A stretch of 64,000 bases of DNA from Leisingera sp. M658 (GCF_025144145.1 NZ_CP083546.1:2000501-2064500), one strand, 5' to 3'; counted from the stretch's first letter, positions 19,101 through 28,390 are shown. Notes: generated by a model not told the origin, from the sequence alone. Translations and numbers: made by a program.

Positions 19101-20246
19101 TCAATGATCCTTGATCGAGGTTGCAATGGGATAGGCAGACAGGAAGCGGGCGCGCAGGATCAGCACCCAGAGGCCGATTGCCACCAGCTGGTGGGTGATC
19201 GCGGCGTGCAGCGGTGCGGCATAGATCACAGTAATGATCCCCAGCAGCACCTGCACGGACAGCGCTGCAAAGACGGCGTTGAAAGCAAAACGGGTGCGCG
19301 TATGGGCAGAGCCACGCCCGCGCAGCCAGGCCACCACGCCAAAGGCAAACAGCAAATACCCCGCCACCCGGTGAATGAACTGCACCAACCCTGGATTTTC
19401 AAAGAAATTCTTCCACACGGGTTCAATCATGAAAGGCTGCGGCGGGATCACCTGCCCGCCCATTAGCGGCCAATCGGTATACGAGCGGCCTGCGTCTATT
19501 CCCGCCACCAGTGCGCCCAGCAGGATCTGCAGGAAGGCGAAGTGCATCAGACCGGTGGACAGGCTGAACAGCTTGGCCTCCTTGGCGCGGCGCGCCTGCA
19601 TCAGCTCGCGCTCCTCGCGGCCCAGCATCAGCACGTACCACGTGATGAAGCCAAGGATCACGAACGCCAGCCCCAGATGCACCGCAAGACGGTAGGAGGC
19701 GACCGCCGTCATCCCCTCGCCCTGGGTGACGCCAGAGGCCACCATCCACCAGCCGATGGCGCCTTGAACACCGCCGAGAACACCGGGCAGCGCCAGCCGT
19801 CCTGCCCAGCCTGCCGGGATCTTGCGCGCGACCAGAAACCCAAGGAAGCCGAGCGCCCAGACCACGCCGATGAAACGGCCCAGCTGGCGGTGGCCCCATT
19901 CCCACCAGTAGATCGATTTGAAATCAGACAGTTCCATCCACTGGTTCTGAATGCGCCACTGGTCGATCTGCTGGTAATTGTCGAATTCGGCCTGCCATTC
20001 GGCTTCGGACATCGGCGGGATGGCACCGGTCACCGGGCGCCATTCGGTGATCGACAGGCCCGAGTCCGTGAGGCGCGTCAGCCCGCCAACCACGATCATT
20101 GCCACCACCAGGGCAAACAGCACCATCAGCCAGGCGCGGATGCCTTTGCGGGCGCCGCCGCGGCCGCGGTCGATCAGCCCCGGCTGCGCTGCGGGGGCGT
20201 CCGTCTTTTCGCCCTCAACCTCTTCGAAAATGCTGCGCTTGCTCAT
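19101..20246 (-). CDS. ctaA: Heme A synthase (COX15/CtaA family, type 2)
   Basis: Inner-membrane enzyme that oxidises the C8 methyl group of heme O to a formyl group, giving heme A for cytochrome aa3 oxidase. About eight hydrophobic segments are visible, and the family sequences GGLTRLTDSGLSITEW, FKSIYWWEWGHRQLGR, and IHRVAGYLLFAFG contain the conserved histidines expected for heme ligation. 381 residues, the length of the proteobacterial/mitochondrial type. The N-terminus is hydrophilic. Cytochrome oxidase genes are not in the window. Confidence 0.95.
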   Translation of the reverse strand: MSKRSIFEEVEGEKTDAPAAQPGLIDRGRGGARKGIRAWLMVLFALVVAMIVVGGLTRLTDSGLSITEWRPVTGAIPPMSEAEWQAEFDNYQQIDQWRIQNQWMELSDFKSIYWWEWGHRQLGRFIGVVWALGFLGFLVARKIPAGWAGRLALPGVLGGVQGAIGWWMVASGVTQGEGMTAVASYRLAVHLGLAFVILGFITWYVLMLGREERELMQARRAKEAKLFSLSTGLMHFAFLQILLGALVAGIDAGRSYTDWPLMGGQVIPPQPFMIEPVWKNFFENPGLVQFIHRVAGYLLFAFGVVAWLRGRGSAHTRTRFAFNAVFAALSVQVLLGIITVIYAAPLHAAITHQLVAIGLWVLILRARFLSAYPIATSIKDH

Positions 20247-20306
20247 GCTTGCCTCTTTGTCTGTGGTGCCAAGCTAGGGGCGGGTTATCTAAAGGTCCAG
20301 AGCGGC

Positions 20307-21059
20307 CTACTCGCCGCCGCGCTCTTTCCAGCGGACCATCTGGCGCATGATGCCGTGCAGCATCTGCACGTCGGAACGGGTCATCCGCATCCGGGACCAC
20401 AGGTTGCGCAGGTTGGTCTTCATGCTCTCGGCCTTTTCCGGCGGGAAGAAGAAGCCCGCCTGGTCCAGCCGGTCCTCGTAATGCTCCACCAGTTTCTCGA
20501 CCTCAACACCGCTTGCCCATTCGCCCTTGCGGCCGAGGTCAGTGGTTTCATGCTCCACATCGGCGGACTGGCGCATCCATTCATAGCCAGTCAGCAGCAC
20601 GCATTGGCCCAGGTTCAGCGAGGCATAAAGCGGGTTCACCGGCACCGAGATGATGGCGTTGGCCTTGGCAATATCCTCGTTCTCGAGACCCGCACGCTCA
20701 GGCCCGAACATCACCGCCACTTTTTCGCCCGCTGCGATCTTCTCAGCCGCGATCTGCATCGCGCGTTCGGGGCTGTAGACGGGTTTGGTCAATCCGCGCT
20801 GGCGGGCAGTCGTGGCGAATACATAAGTGCAATCGCCCAGCGCCTCGGGCACGTCGGCACAAAGCTGCGCCTCGTCCAGCAGGCGGCCGGCGCCCGAGGA
20901 CATCGCCACCGCCTTGGGGTTCGGCCAGCCGTCGCGCGGTGCGACGATGCGCATCCGGTCAAGGCCGAAGTTCCACATTGCCCGCGCCGCGGCGCCGATA
21001 TTCTCGCCCATCTGCGGGCGGACAAGGACAAAGGCGGGCTGGGGCGTATCGGTGGGCAT
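20307..21059 (-). CDS. RNA 2'-O-methyltransferase, TrmJ/TrmH (SPOUT) family
   Basis: A SPOUT-class methyltransferase: N-terminal FVLVRPQMGENIGAAARAMWNFG, the GPERAGLENED loop and the knot VPVNPLYASLNLGQCV are all intact. Proteins with this N-terminus and a helical C-terminal part are TrmJ-like and methylate the ribose at position 32 of tRNA, but substrate within the family varies. Start at 21059 is supported by ggagaac; the frame is open to 21113 but those residues are not conserved. About 250 residues. Divergent from the thiE-like gene. The symbol is withheld because the substrate is not proven. Confidence 0.92.
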   Translation of the reverse strand: MPTDTPQPAFVLVRPQMGENIGAAARAMWNFGLDRMRIVAPRDGWPNPKAVAMSSGAGRLLDEAQLCADVPEALGDCTYVFATTARQRGLTKPVYSPERAMQIAAEKIAAGEKVAVMFGPERAGLENEDIAKANAIISVPVNPLYASLNLGQCVLLTGYEWMRQSADVEHETTDLGRKGEWASGVEVEKLVEHYEDRLDQAGFFFPPEKAESMKTNLRNLWSRMRMTRSDVQMLHGIMRQMVRWKERGGE

Positions 21060-21225
21060 CGTGTTCTCCGGCAAAATCGGCACTGCTGTACTGCCCGCAC
21101 GGCGGCGGGGCAAGGTCCGGCGCGGTTTTGGACGGCATTTACCCGGGTTTCACTGCCGCAAATCCTTGCGTCCTGCCGGAAATCGGCTAAATACCTCCAA
21201 TCGCCTGACACAATGGAGCACCGCT

Positions 21226-21858
21226 ATGGGAAGCCCTGCAGAAGCACCTGAGCAGCCGCAGATCTACCTGATCTCCCCGCCGAGTTTCGAGCTGGGCAAG
21301 TTTCCCGGACAATTGGCACGGGTGCTGGACGAGGTTGACGTGGCCTGCGTGCGCTTGGATCTGGCCAGCCGCGACGAGGACACGCTGAGCCGTGCCGGTG
21401 ACGCGCTGCGCGAGGTCACGATGGAACGCGACGTGGCTTTGGTGATCTCGGATCACCAGATCCTGGCCGAACGGCTGGGGCTGGACGGTGTGCATCTGAC
21501 GGATGCGTCCAAATCGGTTCGTACCGCGCGCAAAGCGCTGGGGGCGGATGCCATTGTCGGCTGTTTCTGCGGAGCGTCCCAGCATGACGGTATGGTGGCG
21601 GGCGAGGCAGGCGTGGACTATGTAAGCTTTGGCCCCGTCGGAACTTCCGGTCTGGGCGACGGCGCCAAGGCCGAGGCCGATCTGTTCCAGTGGTGGTCCC
21701 AGATGATCGAAGTTCCGGTCGTGGCCGAGGGCGGCTTGACCGAAGACCTGATACGCAGCATTGCCCCCTGTACGGATTTCTTTGGCATTGGCGATGAAAT
21801 CTGGCACGCAGAGGATCCGCTTGCCCAGATAAAGACCCTGATGCGGGCAATGGGCTGA
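21226..21858 (+). CDS. Thiamine phosphate synthase-like (ThiE/TenI) protein
   Basis: A TIM-barrel protein of the ThiE/TenI family; ThiE joins the pyrimidine and thiazole halves of thiamine. Recognisable parts are the strand VALVISDHQILAERLGLDGVHL, the phosphate-side loop YVSFGPVG, and PVVAEGGLTEDLI. The 210 residues match ThiE, but the segment after FGP (TSGLGDGAKAE) differs from the usual TxTK, so a TenI-like or altered activity is possible. Start at ATG 21226 with tggag upstream. A single gene facing the HupE gene tail to tail. Confidence 0.85.
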   Translation: MGSPAEAPEQPQIYLISPPSFELGKFPGQLARVLDEVDVACVRLDLASRDEDTLSRAGDALREVTMERDVALVISDHQILAERLGLDGVHLTDASKSVRTARKALGADAIVGCFCGASQHDGMVAGEAGVDYVSFGPVGTSGLGDGAKAEADLFQWWSQMIEVPVVAEGGLTEDLIRSIAPCTDFFGIGDEIWHAEDPLAQIKTLMRAMG

Positions 21859-21873
21859 TCCATCAGCGGGCGT

Positions 21874-23025
21874 TTACAGAAACACCCGCTCGGCAAACCA
21901 GTATCCCCCTATCAGCGCGATTGTGACCGATGCCGGAATTGCCACCCGGCCGCGGTATTTCGGATGCCGTCCGAACCACAGGCGCACGCCGATGTAAGCC
22001 GCGGCAATCACCGCTAGCTGACCCAGCTCCACGCCGACGTTAAAACCGATCAGGGCGGGCAGGAACTGGCTGGACGGCAGGCCAAACGCGCCCAATACAC
22101 TGGCAAAGCCCAGCCCGTGCAGCAGCCCGAAGCCAAAGATCACAAAGGTCCGCCAGCTGTGAAGCTTGCGGGCAAAGATGTTCTCGACCGCGACAAAGAC
22201 AATCGACAGCGCAATCAGCGGCTCGACAATGGCAGCATTGACGCTGACCACCCCCAGCGCGCCCAGCGCCAGGGTGATTGTATGGGCCACGGTAAAGATA
22301 CTTACTTGCAGCAGCAGCGGCTTTACCCGCGGGCTGAGAAAGAACAGCCCCAGAACAAACAGGATATGGTCCAGCCCTTTGGGCAGGATATGGGTAAAGC
22401 CAACGGGAATGTACTCCACAAAGGCCTCGACCGGCGTCTTGGCCGCACCGCCCTGGAGCGGGATGGACGGAGAAGTTTCTCCGCCCTGCAGGTAGCCAGT
22501 ATAAGGCTCCTCCACCCCGTTCTGACGCAGCACCACCCCGCCGGACCCGGCAGGCCAGGCAATGCGCAGGCTGTCTGCGCCCGAAGGAATTTCACCAGTC
22601 AGTTCAAGAAAGGACGCCCGCGGCAGGCTTGCGTCGCCGGCCTCCGGAATGGAAATGCCAGAGACGCGCAGCTCTACCGGGCCGCCGGCCTGCAGGGAAA
22701 AGGTCTCTAGCCACTCCTCGGCAAAGAGCTGAACCATCGGTTCCAATTCCTGAGCCTCCAGCGCGCGCAGCTCGTCATAATCGGCAGCCTGTGCGGTCTC
22801 ATTTGTGTCGGACAGCCCGTCCAGATTGATCCCGGCAACAAAGGCCTCAACGTTCAGACGCAGTTCCAGCGCAACCTGCCCGTCTTTCACCGTGAAATCG
22901 GCAATTACCGGCGTGACTTCATGGGCGCGGGCACTTCCAACGCCTATTGCAACCATACTGAACAGCAGCGCAAATAGGATCCGCAGCCAAGTCACACTGC
23001 GCCCGACAGCCAAGGACAATTTCAT
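21874..23025 (-). CDS. HupE/UreJ family membrane protein with periplasmic N-terminal domain
   Basis: A signal peptide (residues 1 to about 35, ending SARAHEV) leads into a periplasmic domain of about 160 residues, followed by six or seven membrane helices from about residue 200 with the HupE/UreJ motifs GFTHILPKGLDHILFVLGLF and FTVAHTITLALG. HupE-like proteins are linked to nickel or cobalt uptake, and the His pairs in these helices fit metal binding. The start codon overlaps that of the divergent DUF4198 gene by two bases. DUF4198 proteins are also met in metal-uptake settings, so the pair may act together; that is inference. Conserved length of 383 residues. Confidence 0.86.
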   Translation of the reverse strand: MKLSLAVGRSVTWLRILFALLFSMVAIGVGSARAHEVTPVIADFTVKDGQVALELRLNVEAFVAGINLDGLSDTNETAQAADYDELRALEAQELEPMVQLFAEEWLETFSLQAGGPVELRVSGISIPEAGDASLPRASFLELTGEIPSGADSLRIAWPAGSGGVVLRQNGVEEPYTGYLQGGETSPSIPLQGGAAKTPVEAFVEYIPVGFTHILPKGLDHILFVLGLFFLSPRVKPLLLQVSIFTVAHTITLALGALGVVSVNAAIVEPLIALSIVFVAVENIFARKLHSWRTFVIFGFGLLHGLGFASVLGAFGLPSSQFLPALIGFNVGVELGQLAVIAAAYIGVRLWFGRHPKYRGRVAIPASVTIALIGGYWFAERVFL

Positions 23026-23833
23026 GCAATACCGCCTGTTCTGCTCAATTCTCTGCGCCGGGCTGACTTTGGGGGCCGCCCCGCTGTTATCCCACGAGTT
23101 TTGGATCGAGCCGGAAAAATATCAAGTGAATTCCGGTGCAACAGTGGTGGCCAGGCTGCGCAACGGGCAGGAATTCAACGGTGCCGAGCAACCCTATCTG
23201 GATCACCGGATCGCCCGGTTCGAGGTCATTAAAGGCGGATCAGCCGCTCCCTATGAGGGCCGGATGGGCGATATGCCTGCATTCTCAGCGGATAAGACCG
23301 ACGATGGATTAACCGTGATCATCCACCAGACACAGCCGCAGACGCTGACCTATGACACATGGGAAGGTTTTCAGGCCTTCATTGACCACAAGGGGTTTAC
23401 CGGCATCCCCGGCCAGCATAACGCACGCCGCCTGCCAGACGCGGGCTTTGCCGAGCAATACACCCGCTATGCCAAGGCTTTGGTGGCCATCGGCAGCGGT
23501 GAAGGGTCCGATCTGGACACCGGTATGGAGACCGAGATCATAGCCCTCGCCAATCCCTATACCGATGATCTGGCAGCGGGGTTTCCGGTTCAGGTTCTGT
23601 ACCAGGGCAACCCGCGCCCGCAGGTGCAGGTCGAGGTCTTTGCTAAAGCCCCGGACGGCAGTGTCGCCATCAGCACCCGGCTGACAGATTCACAGGGGAA
23701 ATCCGTCATCCCGGTGTTACCGGGGCATACCTATCTGCTGGACGCCGTGGTCCTGCGCCCTGCGCCGGAGGACAAAGATCACGTGTGGGAAAGCCTTTGG
23801 GCCGCGCTGACCTTTGCCGTGCCGCTACGCTGA
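23024..23833 (+). CDS. DUF4198 periplasmic protein
   Basis: A 269-residue protein with a clear signal peptide (MQYRLFCSILCAGLTLGAAP then LLSHEFWIEP); the HEFW sequence just after cleavage is the hallmark of DUF4198 proteins, some of which sit with nickel/cobalt transporters. The remainder is beta-rich with an Ig-like region near FPVQVLYQGNPRPQVQVEVF. Start at ATG 23024 with aagga upstream. It is divergent from the HupE/UreJ gene with start codons overlapping, so its promoter must lie inside that gene. A metal-chaperone role is suggested by family only. Confidence 0.85.
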   Translation: MQYRLFCSILCAGLTLGAAPLLSHEFWIEPEKYQVNSGATVVARLRNGQEFNGAEQPYLDHRIARFEVIKGGSAAPYEGRMGDMPAFSADKTDDGLTVIIHQTQPQTLTYDTWEGFQAFIDHKGFTGIPGQHNARRLPDAGFAEQYTRYAKALVAIGSGEGSDLDTGMETEIIALANPYTDDLAAGFPVQVLYQGNPRPQVQVEVFAKAPDGSVAISTRLTDSQGKSVIPVLPGHTYLLDAVVLRPAPEDKDHVWESLWAALTFAVPLR

Positions 23834-23874
23834 AGCCGCTTGCAGAGGGCGGGTAAAGGCGGCAATAGGTCATT

Positions 23875-24783
23875 ATGACACAAGCCTCTCATTCCCGGAT
23901 ACCTGCCATCCTGTGCATCGGATCGGTTCTGTGGGACATCATCGGCCGTTGCAGAACGGAAATGCAGCGCGGCTCGGACATGCCCGGGCGCATCACCCGG
24001 CTGCCCGGCGGTGTGGCCATGAACATCGCCATGACCCTGTCGCGTTTCGGGATGCAGCCCGCACTGCTGACGGCCGTGGGCCGCGACCCCGAAGGCGACG
24101 AGCTGATCCATGCCTGCAGCCACTTCGGCCTGATCACCGACCACATCTACCGCTCCGAGGATCTGCCCACCGACCGCTACATGGCTGTCGAGGGCGCCAA
24201 CGGGCTGATCGCCGCCATTGCCGACGCCCACTCATTGGAGGCTGCAGGCGACAAGATTCTGCGCCCGCTGTCCGACGGCGCACTTGGCACCCCGGAGATC
24301 CCCTACACAGGTCAGGTTGCGCTGGATGGAAACCTTACATTGTCGCTGCTGGATGACATCGTCGCCAGCCCGGCCTTTGCCAAGGCAGACCTGCGGGTGG
24401 CGCCTGCCTCTCCGGGCAAGGCGGAACGGCTGCGCCCCTTCCTGACCCGCACCCGCGGCACGCTCTATGTGAACCTCGAAGAAGCCGGTATCCTGTGCCA
24501 GGCCGAATTCACCGACAGCGAAACAGCGGCACAGGCGATGCTGGACCGCGGCGCCGCGCGGGTGCTGGTCACCGATGGCGGCTCCTCTGCCACGGTGGCC
24601 GATGCCCAGGGCGCCATCACCCTTGTCCCGCCCCGTGTCACGGTTGCCCGCGTAACCGGCGCAGGAGATACCTTCATGGCCGCCCATATCGTTGCCGAGG
24701 CACGGGGCGAAGACCGCAAGACCGCTTTGGCCTCCGCCCTCAAGGCTGCGGCCACCTATGTTTCAGGAGAACCCCCGCTGTGA
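23875..24783 (+). CDS. psuK: PfkB family kinase, probable pseudouridine kinase
   Basis: A ribokinase-fold sugar kinase with N-terminal ILCIGSVLWDIIG, the GGVAMNIAMTLSRFG substrate motif, and the C-terminal GAGDTFMAAH containing the catalytic Asp. The immediate partner is psuG with overlapping stop and start, which marks it as pseudouridine kinase: it makes pseudouridine 5'-phosphate, which PsuG splits into uracil and ribose 5-phosphate. 302 residues. aggtcatt precedes ATG 23875. No pseudouridine transporter is nearby. Confidence 0.9.
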   Translation: MTQASHSRIPAILCIGSVLWDIIGRCRTEMQRGSDMPGRITRLPGGVAMNIAMTLSRFGMQPALLTAVGRDPEGDELIHACSHFGLITDHIYRSEDLPTDRYMAVEGANGLIAAIADAHSLEAAGDKILRPLSDGALGTPEIPYTGQVALDGNLTLSLLDDIVASPAFAKADLRVAPASPGKAERLRPFLTRTRGTLYVNLEEAGILCQAEFTDSETAAQAMLDRGAARVLVTDGGSSATVADAQGAITLVPPRVTVARVTGAGDTFMAAHIVAEARGEDRKTALASALKAAATYVSGEPPL

Positions 24784-25694
24784 TCGAGATCCGCACTTCC
24801 TCCGAAGTTCAGGCCGCCAAGGCCGCAGGACAGGCCATTGTTGCGCTGGAAAGCACTATCATCACCCACGGCATGCCCTACCCGCAAAACGTCGAAGTGG
24901 CCGCCCAGGTGGAGCAGGACATCCGTGATGCCGGCGCCGTGCCCGCCACCATGGCCGTTATAAAGGGCGTGCTGCATGTGGGGCTTGAACCCGATCAATT
25001 GCAGGCGCTTGGCCAGGCACAGGGTGTCGCCAAGATCTCCCGCGCCGACATGCCTGCTTGCATCGCTACAGGCGGCACCGGCGCCACCACGGTTGCGGCC
25101 ACCATGATCGCCGCCCGTCTGGCCGGGATCAGTGTCTTTGCAACCGGCGGTATCGGCGGCGTCCACAAAGGCGCAGAATCCACATTCGATATCTCCGCCG
25201 ACCTGATGGAACTGGCGCAAACCCCGGTGACGGTCGTGGCTGCAGGCGCCAAAGCCATTCTTGACGTGCCGAAAACGCTGGAAGTGCTGGAAACCCAGGG
25301 CGTGCCGGTCATCGCCTATGGCCAGGACAGCTTTCCGGCCTTTTGGTCGGCGCAGTCAGATCTGCAAGCACCGCTGCGCATGGATGATCCGGCGCAGATC
25401 GCCCGCGCCCATGCCACACGGCAGGCAATGGGGCTGCCCGGCGGCCAGCTGATCGCCAACCCGATCCCGGCAGACGCCGAAATCGCGGCAGAGGAACTGG
25501 CTCCGGTCATCACTCAGGCCCAATCGGAGGCGGATGAACAGGGCATCTCGGGCAAGGATGTCACCCCCTTCCTGCTGCGCCGCATCTTTGAGCTGACCGA
25601 AGGCCGTTCGCTTACCGCCAATATCGCATTGGTGCGCAACAACGCCCGGCTGGCGGCAAAGATCGCACAGGAACTGAACAAACTGGCACAATGA
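24780..25694 (+). CDS. psuG: Pseudouridine-5'-phosphate glycosidase
   Basis: Cleaves the C-C glycosidic bond of pseudouridine 5'-phosphate to release uracil and ribose 5-phosphate. Family motifs are clear: VALESTIITHGMPYPQN, CIATGGTGATTVAATM, FATGGIGGVHKGAE and DISADLMEL, holding the active-site Lys and Asp residues. It starts with GTG at 24780, which overlaps the psuK stop (GTGA), so translation is coupled; the frame is open further upstream but only as a shadow of psuK. 304 residues, full length. Confidence 0.95.
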   Translation: MIEIRTSSEVQAAKAAGQAIVALESTIITHGMPYPQNVEVAAQVEQDIRDAGAVPATMAVIKGVLHVGLEPDQLQALGQAQGVAKISRADMPACIATGGTGATTVAATMIAARLAGISVFATGGIGGVHKGAESTFDISADLMELAQTPVTVVAAGAKAILDVPKTLEVLETQGVPVIAYGQDSFPAFWSAQSDLQAPLRMDDPAQIARAHATRQAMGLPGGQLIANPIPADAEIAAEELAPVITQAQSEADEQGISGKDVTPFLLRRIFELTEGRSLTANIALVRNNARLAAKIAQELNKLAQ

Positions 25695-25774
25695 CTTGAT
25701 TTTCCGGGCGGATGCCATTGCTCCGCCCGCAATCAGTGCCTAGGTTCCACTCGAAATTTCCGCAAAGAAGCCAC

Positions 25775-26485
25775 ATGACCACGCCCTTCGACGAAGAACC
25801 TCACCGACGCCGCGGATTGTTTGCCAGCCTGCGCGCCTCCTTCTTTACCGGGATCGTCGTCATTGCGCCGGTGGGTCTGACCATCTGGCTCTTGTGGTCG
25901 GTGATGGGCTGGATCGACAGCGTGGTGCTGCCGCTGGTACCGCACACAGTCCGGCCCGAACAGTATATCGGGATCAACCTGCGCGGTGTCGGGCTGATCA
26001 TCTTTCTGCTGTTCACAATCGTCGTCGGCTGGGTCGCCAAGGGCATCCTGGGCCGGTCGCTGATCAGCTTTGCCGAAAGCCTGGTGGAACGCATGCCGGT
26101 GGTCCGCACCGTTTATTCGGGCATCAAGCAGATTTCCGAAACCGTCTTTGCCCAGTCGGAACGCAGTTTTGAAAAGGCCTGCCTTGTCCAATACCCGCGC
26201 AAGGGAATCTGGGCGATCGGCTTCATTTCAACCAACGCCAAGGGTGAGATCGCCAAGAAGGTTGAAACCAGCGGCGGCCTGGTCAGTGTCTTTTTGCCGA
26301 CCACACCAAATCCGACATCCGGTTTCCTGCTGTTCGTCCCCGAAGAAGATGTGATCGCGCTGGACATGTCGGTGGAGGATTCTGCCAAGCTGGTAATCTC
26401 GGCAGGCCTTGTCTACCCGAACCCGAAAGATCCTTCAAAACCGCTGGAAAACGGCAAGAAACCCGCGCTGAAAGAAAGCGCCTGA
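25775..26485 (+). CDS. DUF502 inner-membrane protein
   Basis: A 236-residue membrane protein of family DUF502. Two hydrophobic segments are visible (around residues 20-45 and 65-90) with the conserved loops SFFTGIVVIAPVGLTIWLLW and ERMPVVRTVYSGIKQ. The soluble C-terminal half contains PTTPNPTSGFLLFVPEEDV, the best-conserved block of the family. Start at ATG 25775 with aaagaag upstream. It ends two bases from the end of the convergent patatin gene. Function unknown. Confidence 0.9.
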   Translation: MTTPFDEEPHRRRGLFASLRASFFTGIVVIAPVGLTIWLLWSVMGWIDSVVLPLVPHTVRPEQYIGINLRGVGLIIFLLFTIVVGWVAKGILGRSLISFAESLVERMPVVRTVYSGIKQISETVFAQSERSFEKACLVQYPRKGIWAIGFISTNAKGEIAKKVETSGGLVSVFLPTTPNPTSGFLLFVPEEDVIALDMSVEDSAKLVISAGLVYPNPKDPSKPLENGKKPALKESA

Positions 26486-26486
26486 C

Positions 26487-27512
26487 CTAGCTGAACATCG
26501 CCGGCAGATCCGTTGAAGAGCGCACGCCGATATTCTCACCGTCCTGTGCCAGGAAGTTCTCCGCCGCATCCCGCCCTGCCTGTTTCAGCCGCGCCAGGAT
26601 CTGCGGCACCGGAAACAGCTTGGTGGTGACTGACAGCTGCGTCATCAGATCATCATCGGCAATCATGTGCACCCGAACCTGCTTCATCCGCCCAGCCTCA
26701 AGCGTGCCATCCTCCAGCAGCCGCTGCACAAAATTGATGGCGCGCAGCTCCCGCAGCAATGACGAGTTAAAGCTGATCTCATTCACCCGATTGCGGATCT
26801 GCTGCGGCGTTTTCGGAACCTCCTCGCGCTCCAGCGGATTGATGTTCACAATCACCACATCTCCCGGCAACTCTGCACGGAATAACGGAAACAGCGCCGG
26901 ATTGCCGGTGAAACCGCCGTCCCAATAGGCCTCCATCCGGCCGGTCTCCGGATCCTCGATTTCCACCGCCTGGAACATGTCCGGCAGGCAGGCCGAGGCA
27001 AGAATGGCGTCAGTGCTGATCCCGGCGCCCTCAAAGACCCGGATCTTGCCCGTGCGCACACAGGTCGCGCAGACAAACAGGTCCGGCCCGGTTCCGGCGC
27101 AGACATCATCGAAACAGAACTGATCAACAACCTCCTGCAGCGGGTTCTTGTAAAAGGGGCCGTAGTGATAGGGAGAGATCATCTGGCTCATGGTTTCCAG
27201 CGGCGAGAATGGCATGGCAGCCTCCAATGCACCGGTCCAGGCCACCGCATCAAACCGGGTCAGCCAATGGGCAAAGCGCATGTCGCCCACCGCCCCCATC
27301 TGCGCCCACAAATTGTCCAGCGCCGCCTTGGCGCCGGCCCGTCCGCCCTGAACCATGCCGGACTTGAAGGCCGCGCCATTCAACGCCCCGGCCGAGGTGC
27401 CGGTGATCCCGGCCACCTCAACCCCTTCATCCTCCAGCAGCCGGTCCATCACACCCCAGGTAAACGCCCCATGCGCACCGCCGCCCTGCAGGGCCAGATT
27501 AATGCGTTTCAC
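26487..27512 (-). CDS. Patatin-like phospholipase family protein
   Basis: A serine lipid hydrolase of the patatin type. The oxyanion motif GGGAHG (10-15), nucleophile S40 in GTSAG and catalytic D198 in DGG are all present, so it should be active. 341 residues, no signal peptide, so probably cytoplasmic or membrane-associated. Related alphaproteobacterial proteins are found with polyhydroxybutyrate and 3-hydroxybutyrate genes, and bdhA lies directly upstream in the same direction, about 100 bases away; a shared role in storage polymer or lipid turnover is possible. Start is GTG 27512 with aggtg upstream; the frame stays open to 27686 without conservation. Confidence 0.9.
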   Translation of the reverse strand: MKRINLALQGGGAHGAFTWGVMDRLLEDEGVEVAGITGTSAGALNGAAFKSGMVQGGRAGAKAALDNLWAQMGAVGDMRFAHWLTRFDAVAWTGALEAAMPFSPLETMSQMISPYHYGPFYKNPLQEVVDQFCFDDVCAGTGPDLFVCATCVRTGKIRVFEGAGISTDAILASACLPDMFQAVEIEDPETGRMEAYWDGGFTGNPALFPLFRAELPGDVVIVNINPLEREEVPKTPQQIRNRVNEISFNSSLLRELRAINFVQRLLEDGTLEAGRMKQVRVHMIADDDLMTQLSVTTKLFPVPQILARLKQAGRDAAENFLAQDGENIGVRSSTDLPAMFS

Positions 27513-27616
27513 CAAAATACACCTGCCTATTTCACCTTTGTGAAAATACTCCGGGGGTGAATTGCCCCCTTGGGGCAAGAGGGGGTCGGCCCCCTCCCGC
27601 CGCTTCCACGTAACGC

Positions 27617-28390
27617 CTACAGTGCCGTCCAGCCGCCATCGACACTCAGTGTCGTGCCGGTAATCTGCGCCGCTGCGTCCGAACACAGGAACACCGTGGT
27701 GCCGCCCAGCTGTTCCACAGTGGCGAACTCCCGGCTTGGCTGGCGCTCCAGCATCACCTTCTTGATCACCTCTTCCCGGCCCATGCCGTATTTTTCCATA
27801 GTGTCGGGGATCTGCGCCTCCACCAGCGGCGTCAACACATAGCCAGGGCAGATTGCATTACAGGTGATCGGCTCCTCCGCGGTTTCCAGCGCCACCGTCT
27901 TGGTCATGCCCACCACCCCATGCTTGGCTGCCACATAGGCCGCCTTAAACGGCGAGGCCGTCAGCCCGTGCGCCGAGGCGATATTGACGATCCGCCCCCA
28001 GCCCGCCGCGCGCATTCCGGGCAAGGCGGCGGCCATGGTATGAAAGTTCGAATTCATGTTGATCGCAATGATCGCGTCCCACTTGTCCTGCGGGAAGGTA
28101 TCGATCGGGGCCACATGCTGGATGCCTGCGTTGTTCACCAGAATATCGCAGGCACCGGCCTTCGCAATCAGCGCCCGGCAATCAGCCCCCTTGGACATAT
28201 CAGCCTGAATGTACTGTGCCTTGACGCTGAATTCACGGGCGAGCTCAGCTGCCAGCGCGTGATCCTCTTCCCGGTCGGTGAACGAATTCAGCACCACATC
28301 GGCCCCGGCCCGCGCCAGTTCGCGTGCAACCCCCAGGCCAATACCTGAATTCGATCCGGTGATAACGGCGGTCTTCCCTTGCAAGGACAT
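27617..28390 (-). CDS. bdhA: 3-hydroxybutyrate dehydrogenase (SDR family)
   Basis: A short-chain dehydrogenase that interconverts 3-hydroxybutyrate and acetoacetate with NAD. The cofactor motif GSNSGIG (12-18), NNAG, and the catalytic S139, Y152 and K156 (YVAAK) are in place. The stretches HVAPIDTFP and CPGYVLTPLVEAQIPD, with the flexible lid, are those of bacterial BdhA. 257 residues. ATG 28390 is preceded by gaggg; the open frame to 28543 is not coding. It probably runs into the patatin gene. Confidence 0.93.
   Translation of the reverse strand: MSLQGKTAVITGSNSGIGLGVARELARAGADVVLNSFTDREEDHALAAELAREFSVKAQYIQADMSKGADCRALIAKAGACDILVNNAGIQHVAPIDTFPQDKWDAIIAINMNSNFHTMAAALPGMRAAGWGRIVNIASAHGLTASPFKAAYVAAKHGVVGMTKTVALETAEEPITCNAICPGYVLTPLVEAQIPDTMEKYGMGREEVIKKVMLERQPSREFATVEQLGGTTVFLCSDAAAQITGTTLSVDGGWTAL

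Noticed and set aside
19542-21251. 569-codon plus-strand frame across ctaA and the SPOUT methyltransferase
   Set aside because: Shadow of two well-recognised minus-strand genes; His/Arg/Gln-rich composition typical of antisense frames.
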